Of a DNA stretch of 64,000 bases, positions 34,721 through 44,334 are shown piece after piece. The translations under genes were made by a program, and so were the position numbers. Below the pieces are notes generated by a model, which made no database searches, was not told where the DNA came from, and saw only the letters and a program-made list of their open reading frames with translations. Within the stretch, counting starts at the first letter, position 1. Every line of letters begins with the position of its first letter. Source of the DNA: Campylobacter concisus (GTDB taxonomy: Bacteria > Campylobacterota > Campylobacteria > Campylobacterales > Campylobacteraceae); NCBI RefSeq assembly GCF_003048405.1, contig NZ_PIQS01000003.1:62001-126000 (forward strand), in the 5' to 3' direction.

Positions 34721-36016
34721 ATGTATCGTTTTGCACCCTCTCCAACAGGAGATATGCACATAGGAAATTTACGTGCCGCTATTTTTAATTATATTTGTTC
34801 TTTGCAAGATAAAAGTGGCTTTATTTTACGCATAGAAGATACCGACAAAGAGCGAAATATTGAGGGAAAAGAGAAAGATATCTTAGAAATTTTAAGCAAA
34901 TTTGGTATAAAGCCAGAGCAAATTTATATCCAAAGTGAAAATTTAAAATTCCACAGGCAGCTAGCTTCAAAGCTCCTCATTGACAAAAAGGCCTTTGCTT
35001 GCTTTTGCACCGAAGAAGAGCTCGAGGCAAAAAAACAAAAAGCAAAAGAGCAAGGTGTGGCATATAGATACGACGGCACCTGCGAGAGATTAAGTGACGC
35101 CGAAGTTTTAAACTGCGAGAAGCCATTTGTCATCCGCATGAAAAAACCAACACGCACGATGAGTTTTACAGATGCGATCAAAGGCGAGCTAAGCTTCGAG
35201 CCAGACGCTGTTGATAGCTTTGTCATCATGAGAGCAGACAAGACTCCAACTTACAACTTCGCCTGCGCGGTTGATGATATGCTTGAGGGCGTGACCTTTG
35301 TCATACGTGGCGAGGATCACGTGAGCAATACACCAAAGCAAGACCTCATACGCGAGGGTCTTGGCTACACCGGTAAGATGAATTACGCTCATTTGCCTAT
35401 ACTTTTAAATATTGAAGGTAAAAAAATGAGCAAGCGCGAGAACGAATCAAGTGTAAAATGGCTCTTTGAGCAGGGATTTTTACCTGAGGCGATCGCAAAC
35501 TATTTGATACTTCTTGGCAACAAAACTCCGACTGAAATTTTTACCATCGAAGAGGCGGTGAAGTGGTTTGATATAACCAAAATTTCACGCTCGCCGGCTA
35601 GATTTGACGTAAAAAAACTCGAGCAGATAAATAGAGAACACATCAAGCTTGCTTCAAAAGAGCGTATAAAAGAAATTTTTGGCGTAGATGAAAATTTGGC
35701 TGAGTTAGTTAAATTTTACACTCAAGAAAGCTCACTAGTACCTGAGATAAAAGCAAAAGTAGAAGCTATATACTCACCAAAAATGGCTCCAGATGAGTAC
35801 AAAAATGAATTTGAGATCATCAAAAAAGCAGCTCGTAATTTAAAAGCGTGCGAAACATTTGATGAGTTTAAAAAAGAGCTTATGAGCGCTACAAATTTAA
35901 AAGGTAAAAACTTTTTTATGCCACTACGTGCGCTTCTTACGAACGACCTTCACGGTCCTGAGCTAAGCGAGCTCTATCCTCTTATCAAAGATGATCTCGC
36001 GAAAATTTTAATCTAG
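34721..36016 (+). CDS. gltX: Glutamate-tRNA ligase
   Basis: 431 residues from ATG 34721; the frame is open further upstream but that part overlaps mscL and carries no family sequence. HIGH-class motif in [15 protein letters not shown] (residues 7-21) and the KMSKS counterpart [11 protein letters not shown] near 235. It charges tRNA-Glu. Campylobacter species carry two GltX enzymes, one of which charges tRNA-Gln for later amidation; which one this is cannot be stated, though the neighbours match C. jejuni Cj0845c. Followed 8 bp later by a YggT gene. Confidence 0.93.
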   Translation: MYRFAPSPTGDMHIGNLRAAIFNYICSLQDKSGFILRIEDTDKERNIEGKEKDILEILSKFGIKPEQIYIQSENLKFHRQLASKLLIDKKAFACFCTEEELEAKKQKAKEQGVAYRYDGTCERLSDAEVLNCEKPFVIRMKKPTRTMSFTDAIKGELSFEPDAVDSFVIMRADKTPTYNFACAVDDMLEGVTFVIRGEDHVSNTPKQDLIREGLGYTGKMNYAHLPILLNIEGKKMSKRENESSVKWLFEQGFLPEAIANYLILLGNKTPTEIFTIEEAVKWFDITKISRSPARFDVKKLEQINREHIKLASKERIKEIFGVDENLAELVKFYTQESSLVPEIKAKVEAIYSPKMAPDEYKNEFEIIKKAARNLKACETFDEFKKELMSATNLKGKNFFMPLRALLTNDLHGPELSELYPLIKDDLAKILI

Positions 36017-36024
36017 GAGCAAAA

Positions 36025-36318
36025 ATGATACTTTCCACCCTATTTTCAGCGATCGCAAACATTTTGCACCTTATTATCACGGTCTATACTTGGGTTATCA
36101 TCGCAGCAGCTCTGATTAGCTGGGTCAGACCTGATCTTGGCTCGCCAGTCGTGCAGCTACTTTATAGGCTAACTGAGCCGGTTTATAGCTTTATTAGGCG
36201 CTACATAAAAACAAATTTTAGTGGTATCGACTTTACTCCGCTTATTGTGCTTTTAGCACTTCAATTTTTAGATCAATTTTTAATAAGGCTTTTATTTGGT
36301 TTTGCTGCGTCACTTTAG
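36025..36318 (+). CDS. YggT-family membrane protein
   Basis: 97 residues forming one YggT unit: a first membrane helix (about 10-31), then the conserved SWVRPDLGSPVVQLLYRLTE near 32-51, LTEPVYSFIRRYI and a second helix ending LFGFAASL. YggT proteins are linked to osmotic tolerance and, in several bacteria, to positioning near division genes; the mechanism is not established. The soluble lytic transglycosylase gene starts 23 bp before its end. Confidence 0.88.
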   Translation: MILSTLFSAIANILHLIITVYTWVIIAAALISWVRPDLGSPVVQLLYRLTEPVYSFIRRYIKTNFSGIDFTPLIVLLALQFLDQFLIRLLFGFAASL

Positions 36319-37933
36319 TATTCTCTCTCTTGCCTGTGTTGCTCTTTTGGCTAAAATTTATACCTACGAAGAGCTAAAAAACGAGCCAAAAAGTCTAGCA
36401 AAAGACTACTACATCAACCGTCTTATTAACGAGGGTAGTTACACAAAAGAGCAGATCGCAGATCTTTCGCGTGATGTGTTTAGAAAAGCAGGCCTTGTTC
36501 AAAAATCAATCGATAAAATTTTACCTCCAAAAGCGGCTCCTAGCAAATGTCCTGGTGTAAATGCAAAAAATATCACCCAGGCAAATCTAATCTGCCAAAA
36601 TTTTCTAACATCTATTGCTTTTAGCTTAAAGCTTGATAATCACACTCGTGAAATTTTAGCAGCTAATCTTGCAAAGACAAATCCAGAAAAATCAAAAATT
36701 TTACTCGCATTAAATGAAACAAATCCGGCTAAAGCTTTTGCAAATTTAAACGATACAAAGAGCTTTTTAGAGCTATTTAACGCCTCTAGCCCGCAAAATA
36801 AAAGTACACTTTTTAGTGAAAGCTTTGATGCAAATTTCATGACCAAGCTCTACTCACAAAAGGGCTTTACAAATTTATTAAACGATATTGTTTTTAATAA
36901 AAAATATGAAGGCTTTAGAAGAAATTTACTAAGTATTGATCCAGCTGTCACCGAAAAAAGTGATGCTTTTACGCTTGGAATAAATGCGATTTTACTAGGA
37001 CAAGACGATATCGCCTTTAGCCTTTTTGCAAGAGCCAAGAGCACATTTGAAAGAGCTTGGCAAAGGGATAATGCGACCTTTTGGCAGTACCAGATAAGCA
37101 AAAACGAAAGCTTTTTAAAAGAGCTAGGTGCCAGCAAGGATGCAAATATCTACTCGCTTTACGCAAGAGATTTGATCGGTGGCGAACCACTTGAAGTCAT
37201 CGTGCCAAGGCCTAATAAGCAAAATATCGAAAATTTTGACGTAAGCGATCCGTTTTTATGGAACAAAACTGCAGCCCTTGCAAAGGATATGAATGCCACG
37301 CAAGCAAGCGAATTTGCGAAGAAATTTTATACAAACGAAAGTATCGGTGCCTATGCATACTTCATGCAAAAGGCGCATGGCTGGGAGAAGCAATACTTCT
37401 TAATGCCAAGCTCTCCTGAGCTTGAGGGCATCAGCAACGAGAGAAAGTCAATGATCTACGCTCTGGCTAGACAAGAGAGTCTCTTTATCCCAAGCGTAGT
37501 TTCTACTTCATATGCCCTTGGAATGATGCAGTTTATGCCATTTCTTGCAAATGCGATCGGCAAAAAAGAGCTAAAAATTCCAAATTTTGACCAGGACGAT
37601 CTTTTTAAAACTGATGTTGCCTTTAAATTTGCAAATCACCACCTAAACTATCTTGATAAATTTCTCTATCATCCGCTCTTTACCGCATACGCGTACAACG
37701 GCGGTATTGGCTTTACTAAAAAGCTTATCACAAGAGATGATATGTTTAAAGAGGGAAAATTTGAGCCATTTTTGTCGATCGAGCTTGTCCCAGTCGGAGA
37801 AACTAGAAACTACGGCAAAAAGGTGCTTGCCAACTACGTGATCTATATGGCGCTTACTGGTTCCAATATAAAGATTTCGCAACTTTTCGAAAATTTAACA
37901 AAACCGGCTTTGACTGATAAATTTCGAAACTAA
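36296..37933 (+). CDS. slt: Soluble lytic murein transglycosylase Slt
   Basis: 545 residues. Signal sequence about 1-19, then a long helical U-domain (about 25-390) and a C-terminal lysozyme-like SLT domain with catalytic Glu in IYALARQESLFIP near 400, SYALGMMQFMPFLA near 418 and YNGGIGFTKKLI near 475. It cleaves glycan strands of peptidoglycan in the periplasm to 1,6-anhydro ends. The start is a TTG inside yggT; no better in-frame start keeps the signal. Its last 80 bp overlap the convergent lipoprotein gene. Confidence 0.92.
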   Translation: MVLLRHFSILSLACVALLAKIYTYEELKNEPKSLAKDYYINRLINEGSYTKEQIADLSRDVFRKAGLVQKSIDKILPPKAAPSKCPGVNAKNITQANLICQNFLTSIAFSLKLDNHTREILAANLAKTNPEKSKILLALNETNPAKAFANLNDTKSFLELFNASSPQNKSTLFSESFDANFMTKLYSQKGFTNLLNDIVFNKKYEGFRRNLLSIDPAVTEKSDAFTLGINAILLGQDDIAFSLFARAKSTFERAWQRDNATFWQYQISKNESFLKELGASKDANIYSLYARDLIGGEPLEVIVPRPNKQNIENFDVSDPFLWNKTAALAKDMNATQASEFAKKFYTNESIGAYAYFMQKAHGWEKQYFLMPSSPELEGISNERKSMIYALARQESLFIPSVVSTSYALGMMQFMPFLANAIGKKELKIPNFDQDDLFKTDVAFKFANHHLNYLDKFLYHPLFTAYAYNGGIGFTKKLITRDDMFKEGKFEPFLSIELVPVGETRNYGKKVLANYVIYMALTGSNIKISQLFENLTKPALTDKFRN

Positions 37934-38333
37934 GAGTGAGATCATCGCTTTGCTTACTTGGTGCGGTCACTTCATAATAGAGCGCCCAAGGCATCGAAAA
38001 TCCAGCAAATTTTAGCATCTTATCATTTTCATCAAGCAGCCTTGCATTTGTGGCATTTGAGTCGTTATTTACCTTGATATTTTTTAGCTCACTAGCGTGC
38101 TCTTTTGGATTTATAGCCACCAAAAAGTGCTCTTTGTTCTGGTCTAAATTTGAATTGTAGATCGGATTTAAATAGGTAGCAATGATGAGCGTCCTGTCAG
38201 CACCATCAATAATCTCACTTTTGCTCGTGTAAGCTAGAAGCTCATTTTTTAATGGCTCGTGTACAATCACCTTGTGCTCAGCACAACCAAATATCATCAA
38301 AATCAGTACAAAAAAAGATATAAATTTACTCAT
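37854..38333 (-). CDS. Lipoprotein of unknown function
   Basis: 159 residues. Signal peptide with lipobox IFGC (Cys at about 17), then a probably all-beta domain of about 140 residues with ADRTLIIATYLNPIYN near 45-60 and FAGFSMPWALYYEVTAPS near 108-125. I do not recognise a named family; YcfL-like lipoproteins have a similar size. By order it is the counterpart of C. jejuni Cj0842. Its 3' end overlaps the end of slt by 80 bp on the opposite strand. Confidence 0.78.
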   Translation of the reverse strand: MSKFISFFVLILMIFGCAEHKVIVHEPLKNELLAYTSKSEIIDGADRTLIIATYLNPIYNSNLDQNKEHFLVAINPKEHASELKNIKVNNDSNATNARLLDENDKMLKFAGFSMPWALYYEVTAPSKQSDDLTLSFEIYQSKPVLLNFRKVAKSLYWNQ

Positions 38334-38418
38334 AAGAACTCTTAAATTTTTAAAATTTCTTGCATTTTAGCATTTTAATTTTTAAATTTCACTCATAAAT
38401 TTTAAAGCCAACATAAGC

Positions 38419-38424
38419 TATAAT
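38419..38424 (+). promoter_or_regulatory. Candidate -10 box of mobB operon
   Basis: TATAAT preceded by AAGC, 30 bp before the mobB start; likely drives mobB, fbp, the Cys-rich gene, metG and the Mur-like gene, which are tightly packed. Confidence 0.5.
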
Positions 38425-38453
38425 CGCAGGAAATTTTAATAAAAAAGGCTCTT

Positions 38454-38933
38454 ATGAAAAGACTTGCTATCGCTTTTTCTGGCCCTTCAAATAGCGGAAA
38501 AACGACTCTTATTTTAAAAGTTGCAAAGAAATTTATAGACGATGGTTTGAAAGTCGCGATAGTAAAACACGACCCTGGCGATAAGGCAAGGTTTGATGTC
38601 GAGGGTAAGGATAGCTTTAAATTTTCTCAAACTGGGGCTGATGTTGTCGTAATGAGCCCAACTAGAACAACTTATTTTTCACAAAATCCACAAGAAATTA
38701 GTGACGTCATTAAAATGCTCGGCGAGTTTGACATGCTCTTAGTCGAGGGGCTAAAGACTCTGCCGCTACCAAGACTAAGCGTTTTTAAAGGCGAGATCGA
38801 CGAAGCTTATCTTAGTTTTTCAGATGCAATCGCCACTTATAAAGAACAAATTCCATACGAAATAACAAATCTCAATTTAGATGATACAAACGCCATTTGT
38901 GCGTGGATAATCAAAAATGCAAAGGCTGTATAA
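38454..38933 (+). CDS. mobB: Molybdopterin-guanine dinucleotide biosynthesis protein B
   Basis: 159 residues. P-loop [10 protein letters not shown] at residues 9-18, [19 protein letters not shown] near 39-57 and the Walker B-like [18 protein letters not shown] near 100, all typical of MobB. It binds GTP and assists MobA in attaching GMP to molybdopterin for periplasmic molybdoenzymes. The stop overlaps the fbp start by one base (TAATG). Confidence 0.92.
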   Translation: MKRLAIAFSGPSNSGKTTLILKVAKKFIDDGLKVAIVKHDPGDKARFDVEGKDSFKFSQTGADVVVMSPTRTTYFSQNPQEISDVIKMLGEFDMLLVEGLKTLPLPRLSVFKGEIDEAYLSFSDAIATYKEQIPYEITNLNLDDTNAICAWIIKNAKAV

Positions 38934-39796
38934 TGCAAGAATTAAACCAAATTTTTAACACCATAAAAGAGATCGCAAAAGAGATAAGCGAAGTGATAAA
39001 ATACGCCGATCTTGGCTACACAACCCACGAAAACGCTACTGGCGACACGCAACTAAAACTTGATGTCAAAAGCGACGAGATCATCACAGCTAAATTTAAG
39101 GAGCTTGCCTGCGTAAAAGCGCTAATTAGCGAGGAAAAAGAGGACGCTCTTGAGATAAATAAAAATGCTAAATTTATAATCGCTTACGATCCACTTGATG
39201 GCTCAAGCTTAGTTGATGTAAATTTCGCCGTTGGCTCAATCTTTGGCATCTACGAAGACGAGGTAAAACCAGAAAAATTAATAGCCGCAGCTTACAGCAT
39301 ATATGGCCCAAGGCTTGAGCTTGTAATTGCTGAGAAAAAGGGCGCTTTGCCTAAATTTTATAGACTTGGCAAAGATGGCGAGTTTAAATTTGTAAAAGAG
39401 CTTGAGCTAAAAGAAAAAGGCAAGCTAAATGCCACGGGAGCCACGCAAAAAGGCTGGAGCCAAACGCATAGAAATTTTATAAATGAGCTATTTAACGAGG
39501 GCTACAGACTAAGATACTCAGGTGCGATGGTGAGCGATCTGCATCAAATTTTACTAAAAGGTGGCGGTCTTTTTAGCTACCCAGCAACGAGCGATCATCC
39601 AAATGGCAAACTAAGAGTAGTCTTTGAAGTATTACCATTTGCCTTCATATATGAAAACGCAAAGGGTGCAACGACAAACGGCGAAAATCAAACACTTTTT
39701 GATATAAAAATAGAAAAAATTCACCAAACAACGCCATGCTTTTTTGGCTCACGTGATGAAATTTCACTTTTACATAAATTTTACGAGCAAAAATAA
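38933..39796 (+). CDS. fbp: Class I fructose-1,6-bisphosphatase
   Basis: 287 residues from ATG 38933. Metal-binding motif [13 protein letters not shown] near 88-100, [17 protein letters not shown] near 200-216 and [15 protein letters not shown] near 230 are complete. It makes fructose-6-P from fructose-1,6-bisphosphate, the key gluconeogenic step in Campylobacter, which generally cannot use glucose through a full Embden-Meyerhof pathway. It is coupled to mobB and to the next small gene by one-base overlaps. Confidence 0.95.
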   Translation: MQELNQIFNTIKEIAKEISEVIKYADLGYTTHENATGDTQLKLDVKSDEIITAKFKELACVKALISEEKEDALEINKNAKFIIAYDPLDGSSLVDVNFAVGSIFGIYEDEVKPEKLIAAAYSIYGPRLELVIAEKKGALPKFYRLGKDGEFKFVKELELKEKGKLNATGATQKGWSQTHRNFINELFNEGYRLRYSGAMVSDLHQILLKGGGLFSYPATSDHPNGKLRVVFEVLPFAFIYENAKGATTNGENQTLFDIKIEKIHQTTPCFFGSRDEISLLHKFYEQK

Positions 39797-40014
39797 TGCA
39801 AGAAGCACAAACAAACGAGCCACTTGACGCATTTGAGCTAGCCCTAAAGCAAAAGGCTAAAATCATGCAAGAGTGCCAAAGCCAAAAAGGGCAAAAAAGC
39901 TGCTTTAGCTGCGAAGTATTTTTTGACTGCGAGACAAGAAAAGAGTACGTAAATAGCTGCTACAACTCGATGTCAAAGGGCAATACTGGCAGTGATGGTG
40001 GATTTGATTTTTAA
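39796..40014 (+). CDS. Small Cys-rich protein between fbp and metG
   Basis: 72 residues, soluble, no signal peptide. Five Cys occur within about 35 residues: CQSQKGQKSCFSCEVFFDC and then CY after EYVNS. The CFSCEVFFDCETRKEYVNSC block (20 residues) could bind zinc or an Fe-S centre, or form disulfides. The C-terminus is Gly/Ser/Asp-rich. It has a one-base overlap with fbp and is conserved in this position in C. jejuni (Cj0839c), which argues that it is real. Function unknown. Confidence 0.78.
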   Translation: MQEAQTNEPLDAFELALKQKAKIMQECQSQKGQKSCFSCEVFFDCETRKEYVNSCYNSMSKGNTGSDGGFDF

Positions 40015-40029
40015 AATTAAAGGAAAGAT

Positions 40030-41952
40030 ATGAAAGAAAAAGCTTATATAACGACTCCAATATACTATGTAAACGACGTGCCACACATCGGTCACGCCTA
40101 CACGACTATAATCGCTGATACGCTTGCTAGATTTAACCGCCTACAAGGCAAAGAGACTTACTTTATGACAGGTACAGACGAGCACGGACAAAAGATCGAG
40201 CAAGCAGCTCGTGCTAGAGGCAAGACTCCAAAAGAGTACGCCGACGAGATCAGCGCGAAATTTAGGTCACTTTGGGATGAATTTGAGATAAGCTACGATC
40301 ATTTTATAAGAACGACCGACGAAGAGCACAAACAAACCGTGCAAAATGTCTTTGAAAAGATGCAAGCAAATGGCGACATTTACAAAGGCGAATATGAGGG
40401 ATTTTACTGCGTTAGCTGCGAAACTTTTTTTAATCAAAGAGACCTGCTAGAAGACAATCACTGTCCAGACTGCGGCCGAGTGACATCTTTAGTCAAAGAA
40501 GAGAGCTACTTTTTCAAGCTTTCAAAATATGAAGATGCACTTTTAAAATGGTACGAAAATGACGAGCTTTGCGTTATCCCAAAGGGAAAGAAAAACGAGG
40601 TCGTAAGCTTTGTAAAAGGTGGACTAAAAGATCTTTCAGTAACTAGAACGAGCTTTGACTGGGGCATAAAGCTACCAAAGAGCGCAAACGATGAAAAGCA
40701 CGTTATGTACGTCTGGCTTGACGCGCTTATAAACTACCTAACAACACTAGGATATTCAAGAGATGACGCTAGAATGGATCTTTGGCCATACACTACTCAC
40801 ATCGTTGGCAAGGATATTTTACGCTTCCACGCAGTTTACTGGCCGGCATTTTTGATGAGCCTTGGCTTGCCACTACCAAAACACGTAGCAGCTCACGGCT
40901 GGTGGACGATAAATGGTGAAAAAATGAGCAAAAGCAAGGGCAATGTCATTAACCCAAGAGAGGTCGCAAGCGCTTATGGACTTGAAAATTTCAGATACTT
41001 TTTACTTAGAGAAGTGCCGTTTGGACAAGATGGCGATTATAGCCAAAAAGCTTTGATCGAGCGCATAAACTCAGAACTTGGTAACGGTCTTGGCAACCTG
41101 CTAAGCCGAATAGTTGGCATGAGCGCAAAGTATAGCGACTATAAAATTGGCTCAAAAGATGTACTCAAATTTCACAAAGCTGAGCTTGACGAGGCAAAAG
41201 GCTATCTTGATGAGGCTATTAAAAATTTAGAAAATTTAGCTACAAACCGCTACTTAGAGGATCTTTGGAAGGTCGTAACTCTTGCAAATACAGCCGTTGC
41301 GAAGTATGAGCCATGGTCACTTGTAAAAGCTGGCAAAACTGACGAGGCAAACGCGCTTGTGGCACTTTGCGCAAATTTACTTGCAAAAGTGGCGATACTA
41401 CTTAGCCCTGCTATGCCAAAAACTTGTGCTAAGATAGCTGACACGCTTGGCTTTAGCATAGACACAGTATCTTATGAAAGCCTTGTTTTGAAAAATGAAA
41501 TTTCAAATTTTGTGGCAAAAGCTACCGAGCCACTTTTCCCAAGAATAGAAAAAGAGCTAATGAGCGAGGCAAATGAGCCAAAGGTTGAGGTAAAAGCTGA
41601 GCCAAAAGAGGATAAAAAAGAGGACGAGATCATTAGCATTGATGATTTTGCCAAGATAGTAATAAAAGTAGGCGAAGTGCTCGAGTGCGAGAGGGTCGAG
41701 GGCAGTGAGAAGCTGCTTAAATTTAAGATAGATCTTGGTGAAGATGAGCCGCGTCAAATTTTATCTGGTATCGCCAAATACTACGAGCCTAGCTCGCTTA
41801 TCGGCAAACAAGTTTGCGTTTTAGCAAATTTAAAAGAGCGAACGATGATGAAAAAATATGTCTCTCAAGGCATGATTCTAAGCGCATCAGACAGCTCGCT
41901 AACGCTTCTTGGCACGCAGGGCAAGGTCAAAAATGGCGCGATCGTTGGTTAA
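40030..41952 (+). CDS. metG: Methionine-tRNA ligase
   Basis: 640 residues. HIGH motif in VPHIGHAYTTI (residues 14-24), a zinc knuckle with two CxxC pairs (CVSC near 126 and CPDC near 143), KMSKSKG near 300, and a C-terminal tRNA-binding OB domain (about 535-640, DFAKIVIKVGEVLECERVEG) joined by a Lys/Glu linker. It charges both initiator and elongator tRNA-Met. AAAGGAAAG precedes the start. The next gene begins one base after its stop codon. Confidence 0.96.
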   Translation: MKEKAYITTPIYYVNDVPHIGHAYTTIIADTLARFNRLQGKETYFMTGTDEHGQKIEQAARARGKTPKEYADEISAKFRSLWDEFEISYDHFIRTTDEEHKQTVQNVFEKMQANGDIYKGEYEGFYCVSCETFFNQRDLLEDNHCPDCGRVTSLVKEESYFFKLSKYEDALLKWYENDELCVIPKGKKNEVVSFVKGGLKDLSVTRTSFDWGIKLPKSANDEKHVMYVWLDALINYLTTLGYSRDDARMDLWPYTTHIVGKDILRFHAVYWPAFLMSLGLPLPKHVAAHGWWTINGEKMSKSKGNVINPREVASAYGLENFRYFLLREVPFGQDGDYSQKALIERINSELGNGLGNLLSRIVGMSAKYSDYKIGSKDVLKFHKAELDEAKGYLDEAIKNLENLATNRYLEDLWKVVTLANTAVAKYEPWSLVKAGKTDEANALVALCANLLAKVAILLSPAMPKTCAKIADTLGFSIDTVSYESLVLKNEISNFVAKATEPLFPRIEKELMSEANEPKVEVKAEPKEDKKEDEIISIDDFAKIVIKVGEVLECERVEGSEKLLKFKIDLGEDEPRQILSGIAKYYEPSSLIGKQVCVLANLKERTMMKKYVSQGMILSASDSSLTLLGTQGKVKNGAIVG

Positions 41953-42936
41953 ATGACAATAGAAAATTTAACTCGTCTAATAAATGCCGAGGCTCTGAAT
42001 GCACCGACGATAACTAGTGTAAGCGAGTTTGTTTTCGAGCTAAAGCATGTAAAACGTGGCTTTGCCTATATTTGCTTAAACGCAAACGATAGCGACATAG
42101 AAACAGCGATTAAACAAGGCGCATACGCCATAATTAGCGAAGATAATGTACCAATTATCGACAAAGAGATCGCTTTTTTGAAAGTTAGCAGTTTACAAAC
42201 TGCCATGATAAAGCTTATGAGATTTGAGTCAACTCACAAAGATTTGAAATTTTGTGCTGTAAATCCTTATATAAATGACTTTTTAGAAAAATCAAAACTT
42301 GGCTCCAATGCACATGTCATGTCAAAAAACATAACTGAGTTTTTTAATCAAATTTTTCATGCAAAGGTCTTTGATATATTTTTTGGCGATGACATAAGGA
42401 CACTCCAACGCATATCACCTCTTTTTGAGACTATTTACACAGACACGACGATGCACGAGATAAATCCAAGCTCGATCTTTTTTACAAATACAGTTTTTAA
42501 GCAAACTTACTATCAAAACTTAAACATACCACGAGTTTTTGCCGGTATGTTTTATGGACTTTTAAAATTTCTTGATAAAAATAAAATTTCATTTAAGCCT
42601 TATGAAGGTAGGATTAATGGGCACTTTGATCCGATTTTCATAGATAAAAATTTTTCTCCAACAAGCTTTGGAAATAGCTTTAGAGCCATAATCACCGAAA
42701 GCGATGAAGATCTATTTGTAAGTCAAAGTATATTTTTAAATAAAAAATTTAGCCCTGATGAGATAAAAATTTGCTTGCCTGAAGGTTCTTTATTAAAAGT
42801 GCAAAATGCTATTTATTTTAAAAATTTAGGCGAGATTAAAAAACTCAAAAACTTTGTTTACATATTGATCTTATGCCAAAAAGAAGAGCTTTTAGAAGAA
42901 CTTCACAAAACTACCGAGGAAAATTCACTATTTTAA
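41953..42936 (+). CDS. Mur-ligase N-terminal-like protein without ATP motif
   Basis: 327 residues. Residues 25-90 follow the N-terminal UDP-binding domain of MurE/Mur[20 protein letters not shown] with [13 protein letters not shown] and [19 protein letters not shown]. The rest lacks the GTNGKT ATP loop and any other ligase motif that I can find. It starts directly after metG, with no gap. C. jejuni has an unnamed gene in this place (Cj0837c). It could be a degraded ligase kept for binding, or a separate family using this fold; no function is assigned. Confidence 0.72.
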   Translation: MTIENLTRLINAEALNAPTITSVSEFVFELKHVKRGFAYICLNANDSDIETAIKQGAYAIISEDNVPIIDKEIAFLKVSSLQTAMIKLMRFESTHKDLKFCAVNPYINDFLEKSKLGSNAHVMSKNITEFFNQIFHAKVFDIFFGDDIRTLQRISPLFETIYTDTTMHEINPSSIFFTNTVFKQTYYQNLNIPRVFAGMFYGLLKFLDKNKISFKPYEGRINGHFDPIFIDKNFSPTSFGNSFRAIITESDEDLFVSQSIFLNKKFSPDEIKICLPEGSLLKVQNAIYFKNLGEIKKLKNFVYILILCQKEELLEELHKTTEENSLF

Positions 42937-43376
42937 TTTAGCTCTTTTTTATTTATTAGATCAATCAGCCTAACATCCTCACTTCTTACGATTAGGCTTT
43001 TGGGCAGCTCAAATTTATTGATAACATCGCACTCTTTTTGCCTCATTTCTCCATCATCTTTTTCATGATCGTAGCCCAATACGTGCAACAAGCCATGCGT
43101 AAAAAGTAGTGCAGTCTCAGCATCTTCGCTGTGATTTAGCTCATTTGCCTTTTGTTTTACCATATCTTTATTTATGACGATTGAACCAAGTGGTGCATGA
43201 ATGACAAGCTCAAGTGGAAAACTTAAAACATCTGTAGTTTTATCGATACCTCGCTTGGATCTATTTAGCTCTCTCATTTCATCTTCATCTATAAACACCA
43301 GCTCAACTTCGCCTGGCGTCAAATATGAGCAAATTTCATCTAAAATTTCTGGATAACTCTCTTCGCAAAGTATCAT
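42933..43376 (-). CDS. ybeY: Endoribonuclease YbeY
   Basis: 147 residues from ATG 43376, chosen because AAGGA is upstream and because a longer frame (to 43544) overlaps queC and has no family sequence. The zinc motif HxxxHxxGYDH is present as [12 protein letters not shown] near 105-116, with [13 protein letters not shown] near 46-58. YbeY takes part in 16S rRNA 3' end maturation and ribosome quality control. It converges on the Mur-like gene with a 4-bp overlap and is divergent from queC. Confidence 0.93.
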   Translation of the reverse strand: MILCEESYPEILDEICSYLTPGEVELVFIDEDEMRELNRSKRGIDKTTDVLSFPLELVIHAPLGSIVINKDMVKQKANELNHSEDAETALLFTHGLLHVLGYDHEKDDGEMRQKECDVINKFELPKSLIVRSEDVRLIDLINKKELN

Positions 43377-43403
43377 TTTTGGCTTGTCCTTAGTAAAATT
43401 TTG

Positions 43404-43409
43404 TATAAT
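43404..43409 (+). promoter_or_regulatory. Candidate -10 box of queC
   Basis: TATAAT preceded by TTTTG, 25 bp before the queC start at 43434, within the short divergent interval with ybeY. Confidence 0.5.
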
Positions 43410-43433
43410 TTTAGCAAATTTAAAAGGCAAAAT

Positions 43434-44114
43434 ATGAAAAAAGCGGTTTGTATAATGAGTGGTGGCATGGATAGTGCGCTTTGTGCTGTAATGGCAAAAA
43501 AGGCTGGTTATGAGATAGTGGCACTTCATTTTGACTACGGTCAAAGGACGATGAGGCGTGAGAAGCGTGCGTTTGACGAGATATGTGAGCGACTGGGCAT
43601 TGTTAAAAAACTAAGCCTTGATGTTAGTTTCATAGCACAAATTGGTGGAAATTCGTTAACAGATACCAGCATGAAAATAAGAAAAGATGGGGTAGAAAAA
43701 GACGTGCCAAACACCTATGTACCTTTTAGGAATGGCGTGTTTATCTCTGTCGCTGCCGCACTTGCTGAAAAAGAAGGAGCAGAAGCTATTTATATCGGTG
43801 TCGTAGAAGAAGATAGCTCAGGATACCCGGACTGCAAAGAGAGCTTTATAAAAAGCATAAACGAAGCTATAAATTTAGGCACATCAGATGGCTTTTCTTG
43901 CCAGATCGTCACGCCTCTTGTAAATTTAAGCAAGGCTGACATTGTATTAAAATCGCTAGAGCTTGACTCACCGATAGAGCTAACCTGGAGCTGCTATGAG
44001 AGTGAGGACGAAGCATGTGGACTTTGTGATAGCTGCAGACTAAGGCTAAATGGCTTTAAAAAGGCAAACGTCACTGATAAAATCGTATATAAAAATCAAA
44101 AATTTTCCTTATGA
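43434..44114 (+). CDS. queC: 7-cyano-7-deazaguanine synthase QueC
   Basis: 226 residues from ATG 43434 with AAAAGGCAAA upstream. ATP-pyrophosphatase loop [12 protein letters not shown] at residues 8-19, [14 protein letters not shown] near 92-105 and the zinc cluster [18 protein letters not shown] near 190-207. It converts 7-carboxy-7-deazaguanine to preQ0 for queuosine in tRNA. It is a single-gene unit; no terminator is obvious in the 220 bp that follow. Confidence 0.95.
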   Translation: MKKAVCIMSGGMDSALCAVMAKKAGYEIVALHFDYGQRTMRREKRAFDEICERLGIVKKLSLDVSFIAQIGGNSLTDTSMKIRKDGVEKDVPNTYVPFRNGVFISVAAALAEKEGAEAIYIGVVEEDSSGYPDCKESFIKSINEAINLGTSDGFSCQIVTPLVNLSKADIVLKSLELDSPIELTWSCYESEDEACGLCDSCRLRLNGFKKANVTDKIVYKNQKFSL

Positions 44115-44305
44115 GCCTCTAAAAGTAGCAAATTATTAAGCAAGGGTATTTAACTGATTTAAAGATATATCAACGCTTAAACTCTTGTTACCTACCAAAA
44201 ATATAAATTCTCAGTCAACCTTGCCAAAATTTAATAAAGAGGATTAAAACTTAGTTGATAATTTTAGCCAAAACGCTCCAAGCACAAGGTAAAAATTTTA
44301 AATAA

Positions 44306-44319
44306 GTGGTCACTACCAC
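44306..44319 (-). terminator. Weak hairpin after mrdA
   Basis: On the minus strand GTGGT-AGTG-ACCAC followed by TTATTTAAAATTTTT, 15 bp after the mrdA stop. The stem is only five base pairs, so the call is tentative. The rest of 44115-44334 shows no gene or other structure. Confidence 0.4.
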
Positions 44320-44334
44320 GGCTTTTTAGTGATC

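Noticed and set aside
43377..43544. Longer ybeY start at 43544
   Set aside because: It would overlap queC coding sequence and its promoter; a ribosome site and the family start support 43376.
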